In this document: positions 33,708 through 45,935 of the stretch, in pieces
Layout of the letters: each line of letters starts with the position of its first letter
Numbering within the stretch: position 1 is the first letter of the stretch
NCBI GenBank assembly: GCA_030765065.1
Contig: CM060975.1
Span: 260,037,816 to 260,101,815 of the forward strand
Source of the DNA: Deroplatys truncata
Lineage: Eukaryota > Arthropoda > Insecta > Mantodea > Mantidae
Direction: 5' to 3'
Length of the DNA stretch: 64,000 nt
The notes under the pieces: generated by a model
The model's input: only the letters and a program-made list of their open reading frames with translations
Told to the model about the DNA's origin: nothing
The model's database searches: none
Position numbers and translations under genes: made by a program

Positions 33708-35457
33708 GTTTGTTCCAACACACGATTCTGAACGGGTTCGGAACTAATCCCAACGCATGCTAATGCACATGCGCCAGTCCGGTACGCTCACAGAACTAAT
33801 TCGGAATTTTGTGTGGTTGGAACACTACTTGAACCGTTCGCGTTCTGTCACGGCCTTCTTCGTTGCACGGTCAATCAGAAGACATCAAATATCTACGTTT
33901 ACATTGTTGATGAATGAAATCAAACTCAGCGTTTCTTTCATACTGATTCCAGTCCTAATATTCGAGCAAAAATAAATCGCATTAGTTTATCCTCTTAAAG
34001 CCATTGATACTGAGTTATTGCAAATAACAATTGTAATTTATAGATATTATATTTAAACCAGAACCCGGAAAAAGTAATTTAACACAATTCCAATTTAACA
34101 TTAGGTTTCCTGCTACAGAAGCTTCTAAACACAATGTTTAATTTAAAACTCCAATACTCTGAGACAATGACACCCCACATAAATTCTATTCCGAACGTAA
34201 TGCAAATAATACAAAACTACATGGTACCAATGTATGCTTATGATCAGGGTTAGGATTTTTAGTTGCAAATTTCAGATGAAAAAAGGAAGGGAAAAGGTGT
34301 TCAAATGAGGTGAAAAAGGCACAATAAGCTGCTGGTTTATTTAAGGGGATGCACAACTGAAATTGCTATTTTCTAAACTATCCATTCAATTGGGCTGAAA
34401 TTTTTATTTCTTTATATATAATTGTTTTGTGAATTATAGCCCAGTCTTAATAATTCTCGGAACTGCGCGGTTGAGGTTATTGTCGTCTCTGCCTGCCCAG
34501 GCTTCGTCTCCACGTAAACAGATGACGTCTCTCACAGCAACAAACTCACATTCACGAACAGCAGGCTACTGATTCTGGTGGGATAGAATCACTCATTGTC
34601 AATTGCATTATTGCGGGCTACTTTATAGCAGTAAAGTGAGAGAAAGAGGTTTTCGTCGAACACACAATTATTTTCCATTGTTGCGGGTGTGCTTTCAATT
34701 CCCGCGCGGCGTTTACTGAAAGAGGTAGACTTACTATTCGCACGTACACAGCAAGCTGAGGAGACGTTAATTGAAAGTTAAAGAATAAATTGAAATGAAA
34801 CTTAAAAGAAAAAAGGGGATTATGGGCATGGTTGGGGGGAAATGGTATAAAGGTGCCAAAAAGGGGTAAAGGTCCCAAATTAACGGAATAATGTTTAAAT
34901 GGAAATAATCCTCTTCTTCGGAAGTCGATGCATCATTAAAAAGATCACTGTCACCTTCTAAATCACTCATTCTTGTTATCTTTGAACGCTGTTTTGCTCC
35001 CTGGCTTTGTTAGACGTTTGTTCTTTTCCTCAAGTATGTCGCCATACTACTCAACAGCGAGCAACTGCTTACCAAACACCTTTGCTATTCCGTATTGAGA
35101 AATAAACACGAATGGAGGAATGAATTACATATTCAGATTTATTTTCTACTGAATACAAAGAGTATGTCGCTTTTTCAATACTCTCTGTCAGGTTTGTTCC
35201 AAGCGATTAGAATCGATTCTGAATTGACTGAGTATGCGCTGTAGACCATACAATTTGCGCATGTCTGGAATTTTCAGTTCCTACTCTTAATCCCGAACCG
35301 AATTCACTCGTTCCGAACTAGTTCCCAAATACGTTGGAACAGCAAACTGGAAATTCAGAATTGGTTCTGAACTGGTTCTCTGTCGTGTTGGAACGCCAAT
35401 TAGCTACTGCGCACACTCAGATAATTCGGAATCGATTCTGAATCGTGTTGGAACAAA
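33708..35457. mobile_element. TIR DNA transposon, PIF/Harbinger-like, internally decayed
   Basis: A 1.75-kb insertion with termini GGTTTGTTCCAACACACGATTC on the left and, reverse-complemented, GGTTTGTTCCAACACGATTC on the right, flanked on both sides by TATTA. Removing it and one TATTA rejoins a reading frame of the LINE (TTA TTA TCT GCA GAC), which supports the boundaries. An internal copy of the terminal motif lies near 35191. Subterminal sequence is rich in GAATCGATTC / GAACCGGTTC-like palindromes. The duplication contains TTA, the usual PIF/Harbinger target, but no transposase domain remains, so the superfamily is tentative. Confidence 0.72.
34767..34970 (-). pseudogene. Possible 5' remnant of the TIR element's own protein
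   Basis: A 67-codon minus-strand frame starts MSDLEGDSDLFNDASTSEEE, an acidic start of the kind found in transposon-encoded proteins, then turns into hydrophobic low-complexity sequence that looks non-coding. It may be the first exon or first codons of the element's transposase or accessory protein after an internal deletion. No domain supports this beyond composition. Confidence 0.3.
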
Positions 35458-36200
35458 CCTATTATCTGCAGACCATCAGGTGGTGATGGCTCAGAGATGT
35501 GCGATGAAGTATATGTTGAGAAAGCTTCTGGATACCTTTGAAACAGGATTGCGAGTAAACACGAAGAAGAAAAAACTGAATATCTTGTAGTAGGAAGAAG
35601 TGGACGAAACATCTACCTATCCCAAGGAACTATTATAGCTGTTAAAATTTCAAATGTTTAGGATCACTTGTTCATGAATCAGGGAGTTATGAAGTCAAAA
35701 TAGATAGTAGGTTGGTGCAAGCATGAAGAGCTATAAGAGTGTTGAATGGAGTACTATGGAGAAGGACCATATTGAATCATACGAAGAAGAGGATTTTGAA
35801 AGCAGTTGTAGAAAGTATAGTGACCTATGTTGCTGAGGGGCAAATTTTGGTTGATAGTCAAAATTCTAAGAATTTGGCACTGGAAATGGACGGAATAAGA
35901 CGCAGTGCCAGAGTATCCAGATTAGAAAGAAGGAGAAATGAAGAGATGACCCAGATGATGGACATGGGGGAGCCAGTGATAGAAAGAATTGAAAGGGAGT
36001 TCTTCAGTGGTATAAACATATTAGAAGAATGGAGGATAATAAGTAGCCTAAGACTTTTTCGGAATGGTCACCCCATGGTAGAAGGAAGTGGAGCAGGTCA
36101 AGAACAATCTGGAGAGGAGAGATCCATAGATTGATGAGTAATCAATGTCTGGAGAAGAATGACTGACTTGATCGGTAAGAATGGCGAATGGGAATAGAGG
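35458..36200 (+). pseudogene. LINE reverse transcriptase, second part of a split copy
   Basis: Starts LSADHQVVMAQRCAMKYMLRK, the palm motif A/C region where the catalytic YADD appears as SADH. It is followed by a frame change and EKTEYLVVGRSGR. A 131-codon open frame at 35739-36134 contains VLNGVLWRRTILNHTKKRIL, ESIVTYVAE and SARVSRLERRRNEEM, then a diverged C-terminus that can be followed in another frame to about 36190. This order matches RTE-like insect LINEs that reverse-transcribe their own RNA at the target. The altered catalytic residue, stops and 5' truncation mean it is inactive. Confidence 0.85.
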
Positions 36201-38160
36201 TGAAGCAGAATGAACATGTTGCGATGATAGTACGACAATTTGGTACAGGAATGTAGCTGCCGCGTTTTCTTGTTGTCTCCAACACCTGTTGGTGATTCTG
36301 CTGCCGACTGCTCCAGTAGTAAAACTATGAGTATTTTCCCTCATGTTATGTGGATGTATTGTGAAGGACAACACCAGTTTAAATTGACTGAGAAATTTAT
36401 TCTGAACCACTATTTGAATTATTAAAGTGAGGTGCCGACCGTTTGAGACGAAGAAATAGACCGATTCTGGACTGTAGCACTCGGAATTATAACAATTGAA
36501 TTATTGTGGCTGCTAACTTCTGCAGTATCAAAGTTACGATTGAACCAATTTCTTTCCGCAATAAAAGAAACTAGAAGCGTAACCCGCTGTGAGTCACTAA
36601 AATGCTTAGCATGGAGACCACTCGCAATAGCCGCGAAATCTTACTCACACAAGCGCGTCACTATGCGTTTAAAATGTCACACGAGCAAGTACCGCTGACG
36701 ATATCGGAGAGAGAGAGTAACTGCCTGATTTAGATGCCCGCTTTCTTATTACTTAAGCCACGTCTACATTAGAATTACTTCCATCAACATTTTTTACGCG
36801 CAACCAATACTTAAATTCTACATGTGCCTCTTACCTTTCTAACCATACTGGCCTAGCTAAACTCTCGGAAATACCATTCACTTCTCTTTTTCAGAATTTT
36901 GGCCTACGTGAATGCTCAAGCGTATTGCATTTACTTTAAATTGCGTTCCCAGAACTTTTATGTCTAACGTGTTCGCTTCTTCGGTGTTGCTAATGGCTTT
37001 CTTATATGGCTCACTAATGACTTTCGTTAAGCTGATCCCTATTTCCTAATAAACGTTTCAAGTTAAACATGTTACATTAAACATTGATTTAATATACGGA
37101 AATTATATATTGCAGTTATTTCTCTATCTTACTATTATTTTTTAATTTGTCAATAATTACGGTATCACAGGATAACTGCTGAAAAGTGTAGAAGCCCTCA
37201 GAAGGAAAAACGTAAAGAAAAGAGTTCGATGTCACAGTACCAGGCAGTGCACAAAGTGCGTCGGAGTTGGCGCCAGCCACTATGAGCACCTTCAATAATT
37301 GATTAAAATGTTATTTATTTATCTACAATGTTTTAATTTTCTTTTTTACTTGTTTACTAGTTTTTGTGGTCCTTTTTCCTAGGTTCTGCTCCATATTAAG
37401 ACCCTAGCACATAAACAAAGCTTTTCTGTACATGGGTTTGTTAAAACATTATGATCAAATTGTAATCATCTCTCTAGCTACCATTCAGCCTTGCGACTTA
37501 TACTTATTTGCAGCTTCCATTTAAAAGGGGCGAGACACGCTACCGGAGAAATTCGGAGAGGAGTAGTGAAGAAAAGAATTAAGCCGCAACGTTGGAAGGA
37601 AACAGAAAGGAAGTAGTAAAGCTGACATCTTCTGCAGGCACTGAAACAAGAAGACATCACAGACAGAAAGCTCTACATATCACTTTAGCGAACTAACGGA
37701 AATAAATGGAAGCCGTTTATAGCGTTTCTGTCAGAAGTGAACTAGGAATGTTAAAAAGATGGATCGGTTTCCACAGAGAAGAGAGAAATACGCGGAAAGC
37801 GGAAATTAGAACGCTAGGAAACCGATGAACTTGGGTAAGGAGTAACAAAAATTGCGGGGGGAAGTAAATGCTGTGTTGAATTGCAATCTGTAACACAGAC
37901 TTAAGTCGGCGATGATACAAATTTTATGTGACACAGTTAACCCTTACACTCTTTATGCTTTCTCCCCTTTTCCAGCAGTCACTAAAACAAACGTATGTTG
38001 TAAACAGAGGTGACTGTTATTGCGAAACTGATTATCTCAAACAACTTATTTTATAGTATTCAAGCTATTTTAAGGTTATTAATTAATTTCAGTTTCTATA
38101 TTACCTTATCTTACCCTATATTTAAAGTGAAAGCACTGTGTTCCATGTAGGTATACATAA
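36201..38160. other. No gene seen
   Basis: Two kilobases without recognisable coding sequence or shared repeat. Short opposing frames (36048-36425, 37478-37920) look random. Confidence 0.4.
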
Positions 38161-38649
38161 ATTATTTAGTAATATGTGTGGGTCTTTCAATAATTGTGGC
38201 AGCATTTAAATTAACAAGAAAGAAAACATTTTCGGAACAGTCACACTGTTGTTTTGCTCGGAAGTAATGCCATCCATCATGAATAACCCGCCTCCACACT
38301 TCAGGGAGACGACATATGCCATCCACAGCTTCTTCTTTTATAATCTTCAAACACACAGCTCTGCTGCTGCTATAATTGCCTGTCTGGTTCTAAAGCGAAC
38401 TCCTCTAAGTGGTTATTTAATTGTCGCGAAAAGGTCATATCTGGCGAGTATGGGGGATGCTTCACAATTTCTCACGTCCATCTGCGAAATAAATTAACCA
38501 CAGGAGCAGCTATGTAAGAGCAAGGACCATCATGTGACACAATAGGACGATAATTCAGGAGATTTGGACGTTTACGACGCACAGCTGGTCGTAAATGGTA
38601 TTCCAGAAAGTAACTGTAATATGCAGCAGAATTTCCTACAGGAACTGAA

Positions 38650-39496
38650 GACTGACTAGGGAGGCTGGTCCCCCATGTGACTCTGAGAGAAGATCGTCAT
38701 CCGAGTGACTCTCCCTCCCCCCGAGAGCTTTTCCAGTAGGCCGGGACCTAAAATTAAATCCGCTCCCCCCATTACAGGGTAAAAAATCTGATGTGTTACA
38801 CTCACATGACTTTCTCTACTCTTGTACAAACTATTTTTACAAACGTTTATTCTCCATATGCTTCATGTTAATCGAGATGTCAATCTTATTGCTAATTTTC
38901 TTGTAGATGCAAGGGGAACATGGTAGGTTATAAGCGATAGTCAAATCTTTTAAGCGCTGGTTGCTATGTGGCGCATTCTATTCTGTTTGCATATCCAGGA
39001 CATAAAAATTGAATAACGAATTTGAGAAAAAGTATAAGTATTGGAAAATTTAAGGAAATAACAAGCAATATCTCGAAAATGGTTCACTCAACTAAAAAAA
39101 TGTAGATGACATAAATTGTGTATTTTAACGCGATGTACATTTTTTGTGTAGTAAAAGTTTGTCTATCTCTTATGGTTTACCAGTTATGCAAAAGTCGTTC
39201 ACAATAAAGAATACTTTTGGAGACATTCCCAGGAAATCCAAGATATACATTTTATTTGTCATAAAAATATCTTAAACATATGATATTTTAATCAAAATCG
39301 TTAGAGCCATTTTTGAGAAAATTAAAATTTTCGATAAATCTTCCATGTAAAGGGTAGTCTGGGGTGGGGGGATTTTCTTGAAAATCTTCTTGTCGCATCT
39401 CTGGAAGGTACTGAACGTAAATACCAAGTTTGGTGTTTATCCGACTGTTAGTTTTTGAGTTATGCTGTTCACAGACACACACACACAGACACACAG

Positions 39497-39530
<34 letters not shown>

Positions 39531-39998
39531 ACACACGGACATGTTTCCAAAAATGCTTTTTTTGGATTCAGGAGGTCTCAAAACATGTATTTCCGGTGAA
39601 ATCTCGGTATCGAATTTTTGGGTAGAATGCAATACTTCCCCTACTTACTATACGTAGTAGAGAAAGTAAAAATGGATACGCCACTTACACGCGTCAACCT
39701 CAAAAGAGGGGAAGACTACTGAGACCTCAGTGGGGAAGACAACAACCTAGCAGACTCTTCAGAGCAGTACCGGAAGACCTTGAAGCGTCTCACAACCCCG
39801 CTTGGACGGAAAACCACACAGACCTACCAAATCGCCCATGGGTATTGGGAGGTCAACCCAATCCAAACAACACCCTTGCGGGTGGCCCAGCGTACTTCTA
39901 GTAACGTCAGAAGTACCACGAGTGCTCAGGGTCCGCACCAGGGCAGCTGAAGGGGTCGGAACCCCCCTTACGGGGAGTGTGACAAGGTCACCGTAAAA
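38650..39998. mobile_element. GC-rich insertion carrying a HINE-like element inside
   Basis: It interrupts the mariner between the KVM.VF block and the second catalytic block. The outer parts (38650-38786 and 39670-39998) are clearly GC-richer than the neighbourhood. They look like one element of about 465 bp into which HINE-like copy j inserted. The outer element is unrecognised; it could be the 5' region of a LINE or a SINE-like composite. Confidence 0.6.
38787..39669 (+). mobile_element. HINE-like element, full length (copy j)
   Basis: Very similar to copy e: TCTGATGTGTTACACTCACA at the 5' end, ACTTTCTCTACT at 38809-38820, a compound (CA)n/ACAGACAC tract at 39474-39537, and AGTAGAGAAAGT at 39656-39667. 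It is the innermost layer of a three-layer nest: mariner, then the GC-rich element, then HINE. Confidence 0.88.
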
Positions 39999-40560
39999 AA
40001 ACTATGAACATGACTTTAAGTGGTTCCTGTTCTTGCCGATACTCTTTTGGGCGTGGGGAATCATTGTGCCACCGCTCTTTGATTGTCTCTTCAACTTTGG
40101 TTGGTAGCATCTAACTCAGGCTTCATCTAAAGTTATGATACGTCGAAAGACTTCACGTCCAAAGCGTCCTAAGTGCAATCTCACTGTTTCCATACTTTGC
40201 TACATGTTTTGCTTTTCAAGATTGTGTGGAACCCACCGAGCGCAGATTTTCCTCATCCTTAACTCCTTAAGTAGCAATTCCAGGAGCAATTCCAACTTCT
40301 CTTGCTAGTTCAATACAAGTCCAATAACGGTGTTCTTCCAGCAGTGCTCTAACAGCGTTCCCATACATATCATCACTTGCTGATTGAGGTCTGCTAGCTC
40401 CACATTTTTGACGATTACCTCTGCGAAATGCACGCGCCCAACTAGCCATGGTATGTTAAGTTAAAGTCTCTCTACCATAAGCTTCCAGTAATTCTGCATG
40501 ACATTGTCGAGCATTCTTGTCTCTTGCAATAAAGCATCTTTGTTCCTGTTTACTAAACAT

Positions 40561-42411
40561 TTTAGAGCAGTATAGATAACAGCCGGCAAATTAAACTCAT
40601 TGCAAATATCTTATAAATATGATTGCTGTCTTCAAACCCACAGATGACACACATCAGATGCTCTTCTTTCTCAGTGTTATCAGCTTGCATCATTTATCGC
40701 ACACAAACATTGCTACCACTAATTCTTGAATAACCCATGTATTATCTTTTTATACCTCTAGGATTTCAACCAGTGTGTGCATTTTTTAACACAAATAGAT
40801 CGAAAACGAAAAATTCTATAATTGACAACTTGGGCATCTTCAAAAGATACAATACTCGCAGGATTTTTCCCTCAGAATATTACTTAGAAAACGCTATAAA
40901 AAGTTATGAGTTTGAAGTGCTGATACGAAAAAATAAATGTATATTTTTAAATTTTTTGTAGATTTTTATAACACAGTATGCAATTCTGTTGGATTTTTCA
41001 ATTTCCAACATAAGAAGGCAGATAGTCTTACTACAGGAACAGTATGGTCATACATTCTCAGGGACTGTAACGTGTCTATCCACCATAGTTTATTCAGATA
41101 ATTGTTTGCAGTAATTTACTGCATTTCAAAGTGGACACAAGGCTGAAGAAAGCTGAAGCGATAGTGAAGTTTTTAAAATGCGGGTCGCCAGCATCGTGAT
41201 GATCGAATGCAAAATTGGAAGAATTAGGAACTGATTGAGGCTTATTCGTGGAAAGCAATGTCTCATCAGTTGAGTGTACTACTATAACCAGTTGAGAATG
41301 GGAGAGAATTCGAAATGACCATCAATATTAAAGGCATGTTTGAAATCCATGGAATGGGCTACATTTGGTTGCCGGGTCAGGGAAGTAGACGGAGTGTGAT
41401 ATTGATAGGCAACAAATAGTTATGCAAGGCATGGAAAAGATTCCGTTGGAAGTGCAGTCGGGTCTAAAATCAGAGTGAGGTTAAGAGTAACATATCAAAG
41501 TCAGTTTTGCCAGCTTGCATGGCTTAGAACTGGTAAATAGCGGTTGAAGGGAATACAGATGGAAATTGCAATAAAATCTACATTATGTGCGAGAAAGAAT
41601 ATCGATGGGTTGCATATCTTGATGATCTGTAGAGTTACGGAAGAATGGAGGCCAAAATGTCCACCGAGATTCTTCACTGCATCGAATAAGGATTATAAGT
41701 TTGTTGGGCGCTACTGGCAAGCGAAGAAGACGAAATAGGGCAGGTAAATAATTTGATTATGCAGTAGATAATTTTATTAATATTAGGTTAATTAAGATTT
41801 GGTAAATGTTATACAAGTTTGGTTAAGGTTGCGCCAGCTTCTGCTTAAGGCGATATAGCTGAGGTCTGAGAAGCTGATCTGAGGGGGAGGTGAAGGGCAA
41901 ATTATATCCTGCTGTATAGATTCTAGTATTGGCCTCATGGGAAAACCCCACGGTTGGAAAGCCACTCGGATGGCACCAGCCCTGGTAGACCTTCGCTTAA
42001 CTCTCTCTGCTTTGTTTTTATACTACTTAAACTATTTATTCAAGTATCGTTTTTGTGTTGTATTTACTTATCTTTCCTTAATGTTAGTTAATTCAATAGG
42101 ACCATTAATGTACCTAATAAGGTTTACTATTGTTACACATTTTGCAACTTGCCCATATTTCACTGCTACACCTATTTGACTATCTTTATTTTACTTAGTT
42201 TAGTGGTGCTTTTACTGCAGGGAGTACTTTTGCTCGCTTTCTTTGTTATCCTATGTGTTATAAAATGCATACTGTTAGACCTTGCGATTGTTAAAAATCA
42301 GTACAGTCATTCAGTCACTTAAAAACAGCAACAATAATAATAACAATAATAATAACAATGTCTCAAATTTTCATGAGGCTTAACTGAAGATTTTTTGAAA
42401 ATCAGATGTGG
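40561..42411. other. No gene seen
   Basis: Unassigned. The 41150-41740 part is purine-rich and somewhat less AT-rich, with short plus-strand frames but no recognised motif. A GC-richer patch lies at 41930-41990. Confidence 0.4.
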
Positions 42412-43743
42412 ATCATTCGCATAACTTTCTCTACCAATTAAAATTCACATATTCATCTTATGCATTATAATACTCACGCAAAAAGTGATTGCTGTATTCA
42501 TTTTAGATTATTCGTGATATATGGTGGCCCAGAAATGATTCTAATTAAACAAGTGCTAGTTATATTTAAAATGCATAAAATATGTTCAGATATATAAATA
42601 ACCATTTGCATGGAGGAGTAAATACTGAAGTCGTAGTAATAAATTCTTGCGAAAGAAAAGAAAAGTAAGAATTGCAAGTAATGAAATATGTTCCACAGGA
42701 TAGCCCAGTTACATGTAGTAAAATGTGAAGACTCAATAGGGACTTCAAAAAAACAGCTAACATAAATTATGTGTTTTAATGAGCAATATTTGTTCTGGTA
42801 ACTTGTTGGTTGCCTCTGTTATGGTTGCACAGTAATACGAGTACCGTACAAATTATACAAAATTGAATCAGAAGGACTTGAGGACTTATTGACAGGAAAT
42901 TCAAGATACATGTTCTATTCTCCTGTCAATATCTCAAATATACACGGTGAAACATTTAAGATGAGACGTAAAACATTTCCAAAACTAAGCGTTGTTGAAA
43001 GAAATGTCTGTAATCAAAGTTGCTTCGTATTATAGGGGAATGTAAGTGCCATTAACCGTGTTTTTTTTGGAGGACGTTAGGTGGTCATTTTAGGGCCAAT
43101 TTAACTTTTTTAAATGAGAACCTACATTTTGTATATTGGTTTCTCTTTAGAAAATCGTTTATAAAAGCTGTTTATTTTGTGAAGAAGAATAAGGGAACAA
43201 AATAAAAAATGTTGGTTCCCAATTACTAAACGTAACTTGACCCTCAAATGGTCATCCATGGATGGTCCAACCATTCATTGCGCCCTTCGTATACAGCCAT
43301 TCAGAATTTTCGTTGTTATTTACTTCGGTGTAAGAACAATTGTAAAGTGCTTTACAAAATATGGTTTAGTGTTTTTTATGAGGAGTGAGAAAACAACGTA
43401 CAAAATGTAGGTTCCCGTTTAAAAAAATTAAATTGACCCTAAAATGACCATCACAGCGTCCTCAAAATAAAACACGACTAATGGCATTTACGTTCCTCCA
43501 TAATATCAAGCCACTTTTATTCAAGAAATTTCTTTCTACAACGCTTTGTTTTGGAAATATTGTGCAGTCTGAACTTAAATGGTTCACCCTCTATGTTAGA
43601 GTCGATATCGTTAGAACTATTTTTGAGAAAATAATAGACAAAAACTACCTTCTATATAAGGGTCAATTTGGTGTTGTTGGACTGGAAAATATTGGATTTG
43701 CATGCAAAGTTTAATATTCATCCGACTTTCCATTTTTGTTTTA

Positions 43744-43790
<47 letters not shown>

Positions 43791-43850
43791 TGCGCACGCG
43801 TACTGTGTTCTGTAATACTTCCTCTACCTTGTCTACGCTGTATTGGATAA
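42412..43850 (+). mobile_element. HINE-like element, diverged, with nested foldback element (copy k)
   Basis: The 5' end TCAGATGTGGATCATTCGCA is followed by ACTTTCTCTACC. The middle is interrupted at 42945-43590. It resumes with GTTAGAACTATTTTTGAGAA and the TCTATATAAGGGTCAATTTGG block. The variable tract is (TC)n followed by (CA)n (43745-43790). The 3' end is badly degraded. Confidence 0.72.
42945..43590. mobile_element. Foldback element FB, both arms
   Basis: Two inverted arms of about 195 bp (42945-43140 and 43395-43590) flank a 250-bp loop. The left arm begins GGTGAAACATTTAAG; the right arm, reverse-complemented, begins GGTGAACCATTTAAG. Both continue with TTTCCAAAAC.AAGCGTTGT and ATGCCATTA. 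It lies inside HINE-like copy k, so it is younger. Non-coding, hence non-autonomous. Confidence 0.85.
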
Positions 43851-44040
43851 TATTTAACATTTCTATAATTTTTGCTCCTTTTTGTCAGATTGTTAAAAGC
43901 AAACTACTTCTTTTTTCAGTGCGAGTATGTTCTCTTAGTAAATACAAGTAAAATGGAAAACTTAATCCTTTAAGGATTATAAAATTCATGTAATATCCAG
44001 TGATAATGTATTATCACAAATGTGTTTTTCCTTGAAGTGT

Positions 44041-44268
44041 AACGCCCTTTGACCTGGTAGATCTTATAGACGATAAGTGAACGAAAGGGTGAAATTATGC
44101 TGAAATGAGCCCGATGTCCTTAGAGCTTATAATTACACGACATCCGTCTTCTCAGGATAAGGGAACACCCGGAAAAACCTTTATCCGTGCAATTCACATA
44201 ACCGAAATTCGAACTCGATACCTCTTGAATGTTAGGTAGACACGCTACCCCCACACCACGGAGGTGGG
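44041..44268 (-). repeat. tRNA-derived SINE, family S4
   Basis: The reverse complement has an A-box-like GTGGTGTGGGGGTAGCGTG near 44262, then a B box GAGTTCGAATTTC near 44215-44203, then a body that includes TTTTTCCGGGTGTTCCCTTA. A typical insect SINE layout, without a usable tRNA acceptor stem. Confidence 0.72.
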
Positions 44269-45497
44269 GCAGAAAATGTTGGTAGGCAATACGCATAGTG
44301 AAGTGCTTTCATTCTTAATAATAAATGGGATTCGTTCTTAAGGGATGTAAAACATTTTCTCAGTTTTTCAAAGCTTTAGTTTTGGTAATCTGCGACTTGC
44401 ATTCAAGTCTTCAATAAGGTCAGAAATGGAGTAACAATTTTTCTCATTCGTACTTGAAATGTTGGAGTAAACAACTTTATAAGTACCGTAGGGAGTAAGT
44501 CATACAGAAAAGGCACAACATTAATTCTTACCACTAGACTCTAACTCAAGTTAAAGCGAGGGGCTCTACGGCATTTAAAGGAATTAATATCTTCTCCCCG
44601 CAAAGCCGTCCATTTTAAATGAAGCGCAAAAACGTAGGCGAGCTCTAAGATAATGTAGTATTATGAGGTCGTATCTGGGGAGAAAAGTAAAATACGAGAA
44701 GGGCGGCTTCCCCTAATAGTGGGGAAGGGGGATTCATATTTCCATAGTTCATGTACCGTGCACCGAGAACATTAACTTTACTAAAGTAGTTGCTCTGCCA
44801 CTAATATGTGTAATTCATAACCGGTTTATTACCAACATCCCAGCAATTAACTGAGCGTACCTGGCGAGGTAACAGAGGAATCCGATGTTCGCTTTACCGT
44901 GAAATGGCAATGTCATTATCGCCGACCGCACTGCGAATCCTGGATGTGGGATTGTTATAGGCATAAAGCTTTTACTAAATACGTATCAAATATTAACCAG
45001 CGTGTTGACAATTGCTGATGAAAAATCAAGCCTGTATGCTTAGTTTGTATCATTAATGTTACTCTATTCTAGCGTTAATAGCTACCTCAACCATTGTGTT
45101 GGAATTTTGTCCTGAGAAAATTCTTTTATACTTATGCTTTGTTTGATTTATATTTCAGTACGGTATTATAGAATTGGGTAGCTCGTTTATCACTAGGATT
45201 ACACTCCTAATGTTAGGAAAAAGAAGATTAATTAACCGAAAGAAATGGCTCAGACGTTAGCAATTGTCACTCGTATTCCGTTTCATATCCGGTATACTAT
45301 TGTCCAAAATTCCACCTATAGAACAAAAATAAATGGTACAAGAAGAGAACTACGCCACTAGAGTTAGCTATCCAGTGTCACAATGATTATGTTCACATTC
45401 AAAAGAACAGCCAGCAGTTCCACGCTCCCAAAGTCCACATTTCGCCAAAATATCAATAGCATCATCATCATCGTCACCATTAGCGTCAGTCACTCGT
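44269..45497. other. No gene seen
   Basis: Unassigned; somewhat GC-richer near 44540-44900, with no open frame of note. A short (CAT)n run precedes the SINE near 45460. Confidence 0.4.
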
Positions 45498-45935
45498 CCG
45501 TGGTCTGAGAGCACCATGCTAACCTCTAGTTTCCAAGGTCACGGTTTCAAACCCGGCGGAGGGCGATGGATTTTTTCGGACGTAAAAATCCTTAGCATGG
45601 CTTCCTTCGGAAGTGAAGTAAAGCCGGTGGTCCCGTGTACAGGCAAAAATGTTATGGAATAAGGAACCATTTAATCTAAATACTAAAATAAAATAATATT
45701 GCGCCGTTTTTCTCCAACACTTGAAAATATTTTAACGGACAGTTTTCTTGGTACATTCGTGATTCTTTTTTTTTTTTTTAGCCTAGTACCTACTTTACCT
45801 GTTTCGAGCTAGTGAAAGAATCTCAAGACTGATAAAGAGCCTCTGAGTAAAATTTCGGGTTTTCACCCACAATATACGTAGAATGGGACGTTAAGGACCA
45901 CAGTAGTTATAGAGCGTCCATAAATAAAACTAAAT
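45498..45935 (+). repeat. tRNA-derived SINE, family S1, copy 4, interrupted
   Basis: The head has both boxes: GTGGTCTGAGAGCACCATGC near 45500 and GGTTTCAAACCCGG near 45543. The body runs to CCGGTGGTCCCGTGT at 45638, is interrupted by repeat R4, and resumes with GAAAGAATCTCAAGACTG near 45814. It ends GAGCGTCCATAAATAAA. About 15-20 bases of S1 are missing at the joint. Confidence 0.88.
45639..45812 (-). repeat. Repeat R4, copy 1, inside the SINE
   Basis: A 174-bp segment matching 47770-47944 in the opposite orientation. Read on the minus strand it starts AGCTCGAAACAGGTAAAGTA and contains an A-tract near 45780-45769. It ends with CATTTTTGCCTGT. Both ends carry ACAGG..AAA in inverted form. Confidence 0.8.

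Larger units (their letters stand above)
38165..40560 (-). pseudogene. mariner transposase pseudogene split by a nested insertion
   Basis: The minus strand starts with an ATG at 40560 (MFSKQEQRCF). The N-terminal domain continues with ARQCHAELLEAYGRE and ASWARAFRRGN, then MRKICARWVPHNL near 40250. The first catalytic block TLDEA lies near 40135, and WHNDSPRPKEYR near 40060. The frame stops at KVMFIVF near 39998. After 1.35 kb of foreign DNA it resumes at 38645 with AAYYSYFLEYHLRPAVRRKR, the second block VSHDGP near 38535 (HDNA in live copies), HPPYSPDM near 38465 (third aspartate) and the C-terminal GICRLPEVWRRVIHDGWHYF near 38310. All three catalytic aspartate positions are traceable. Several frame changes make it dead. 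TIRs were not found. Confidence 0.85.
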
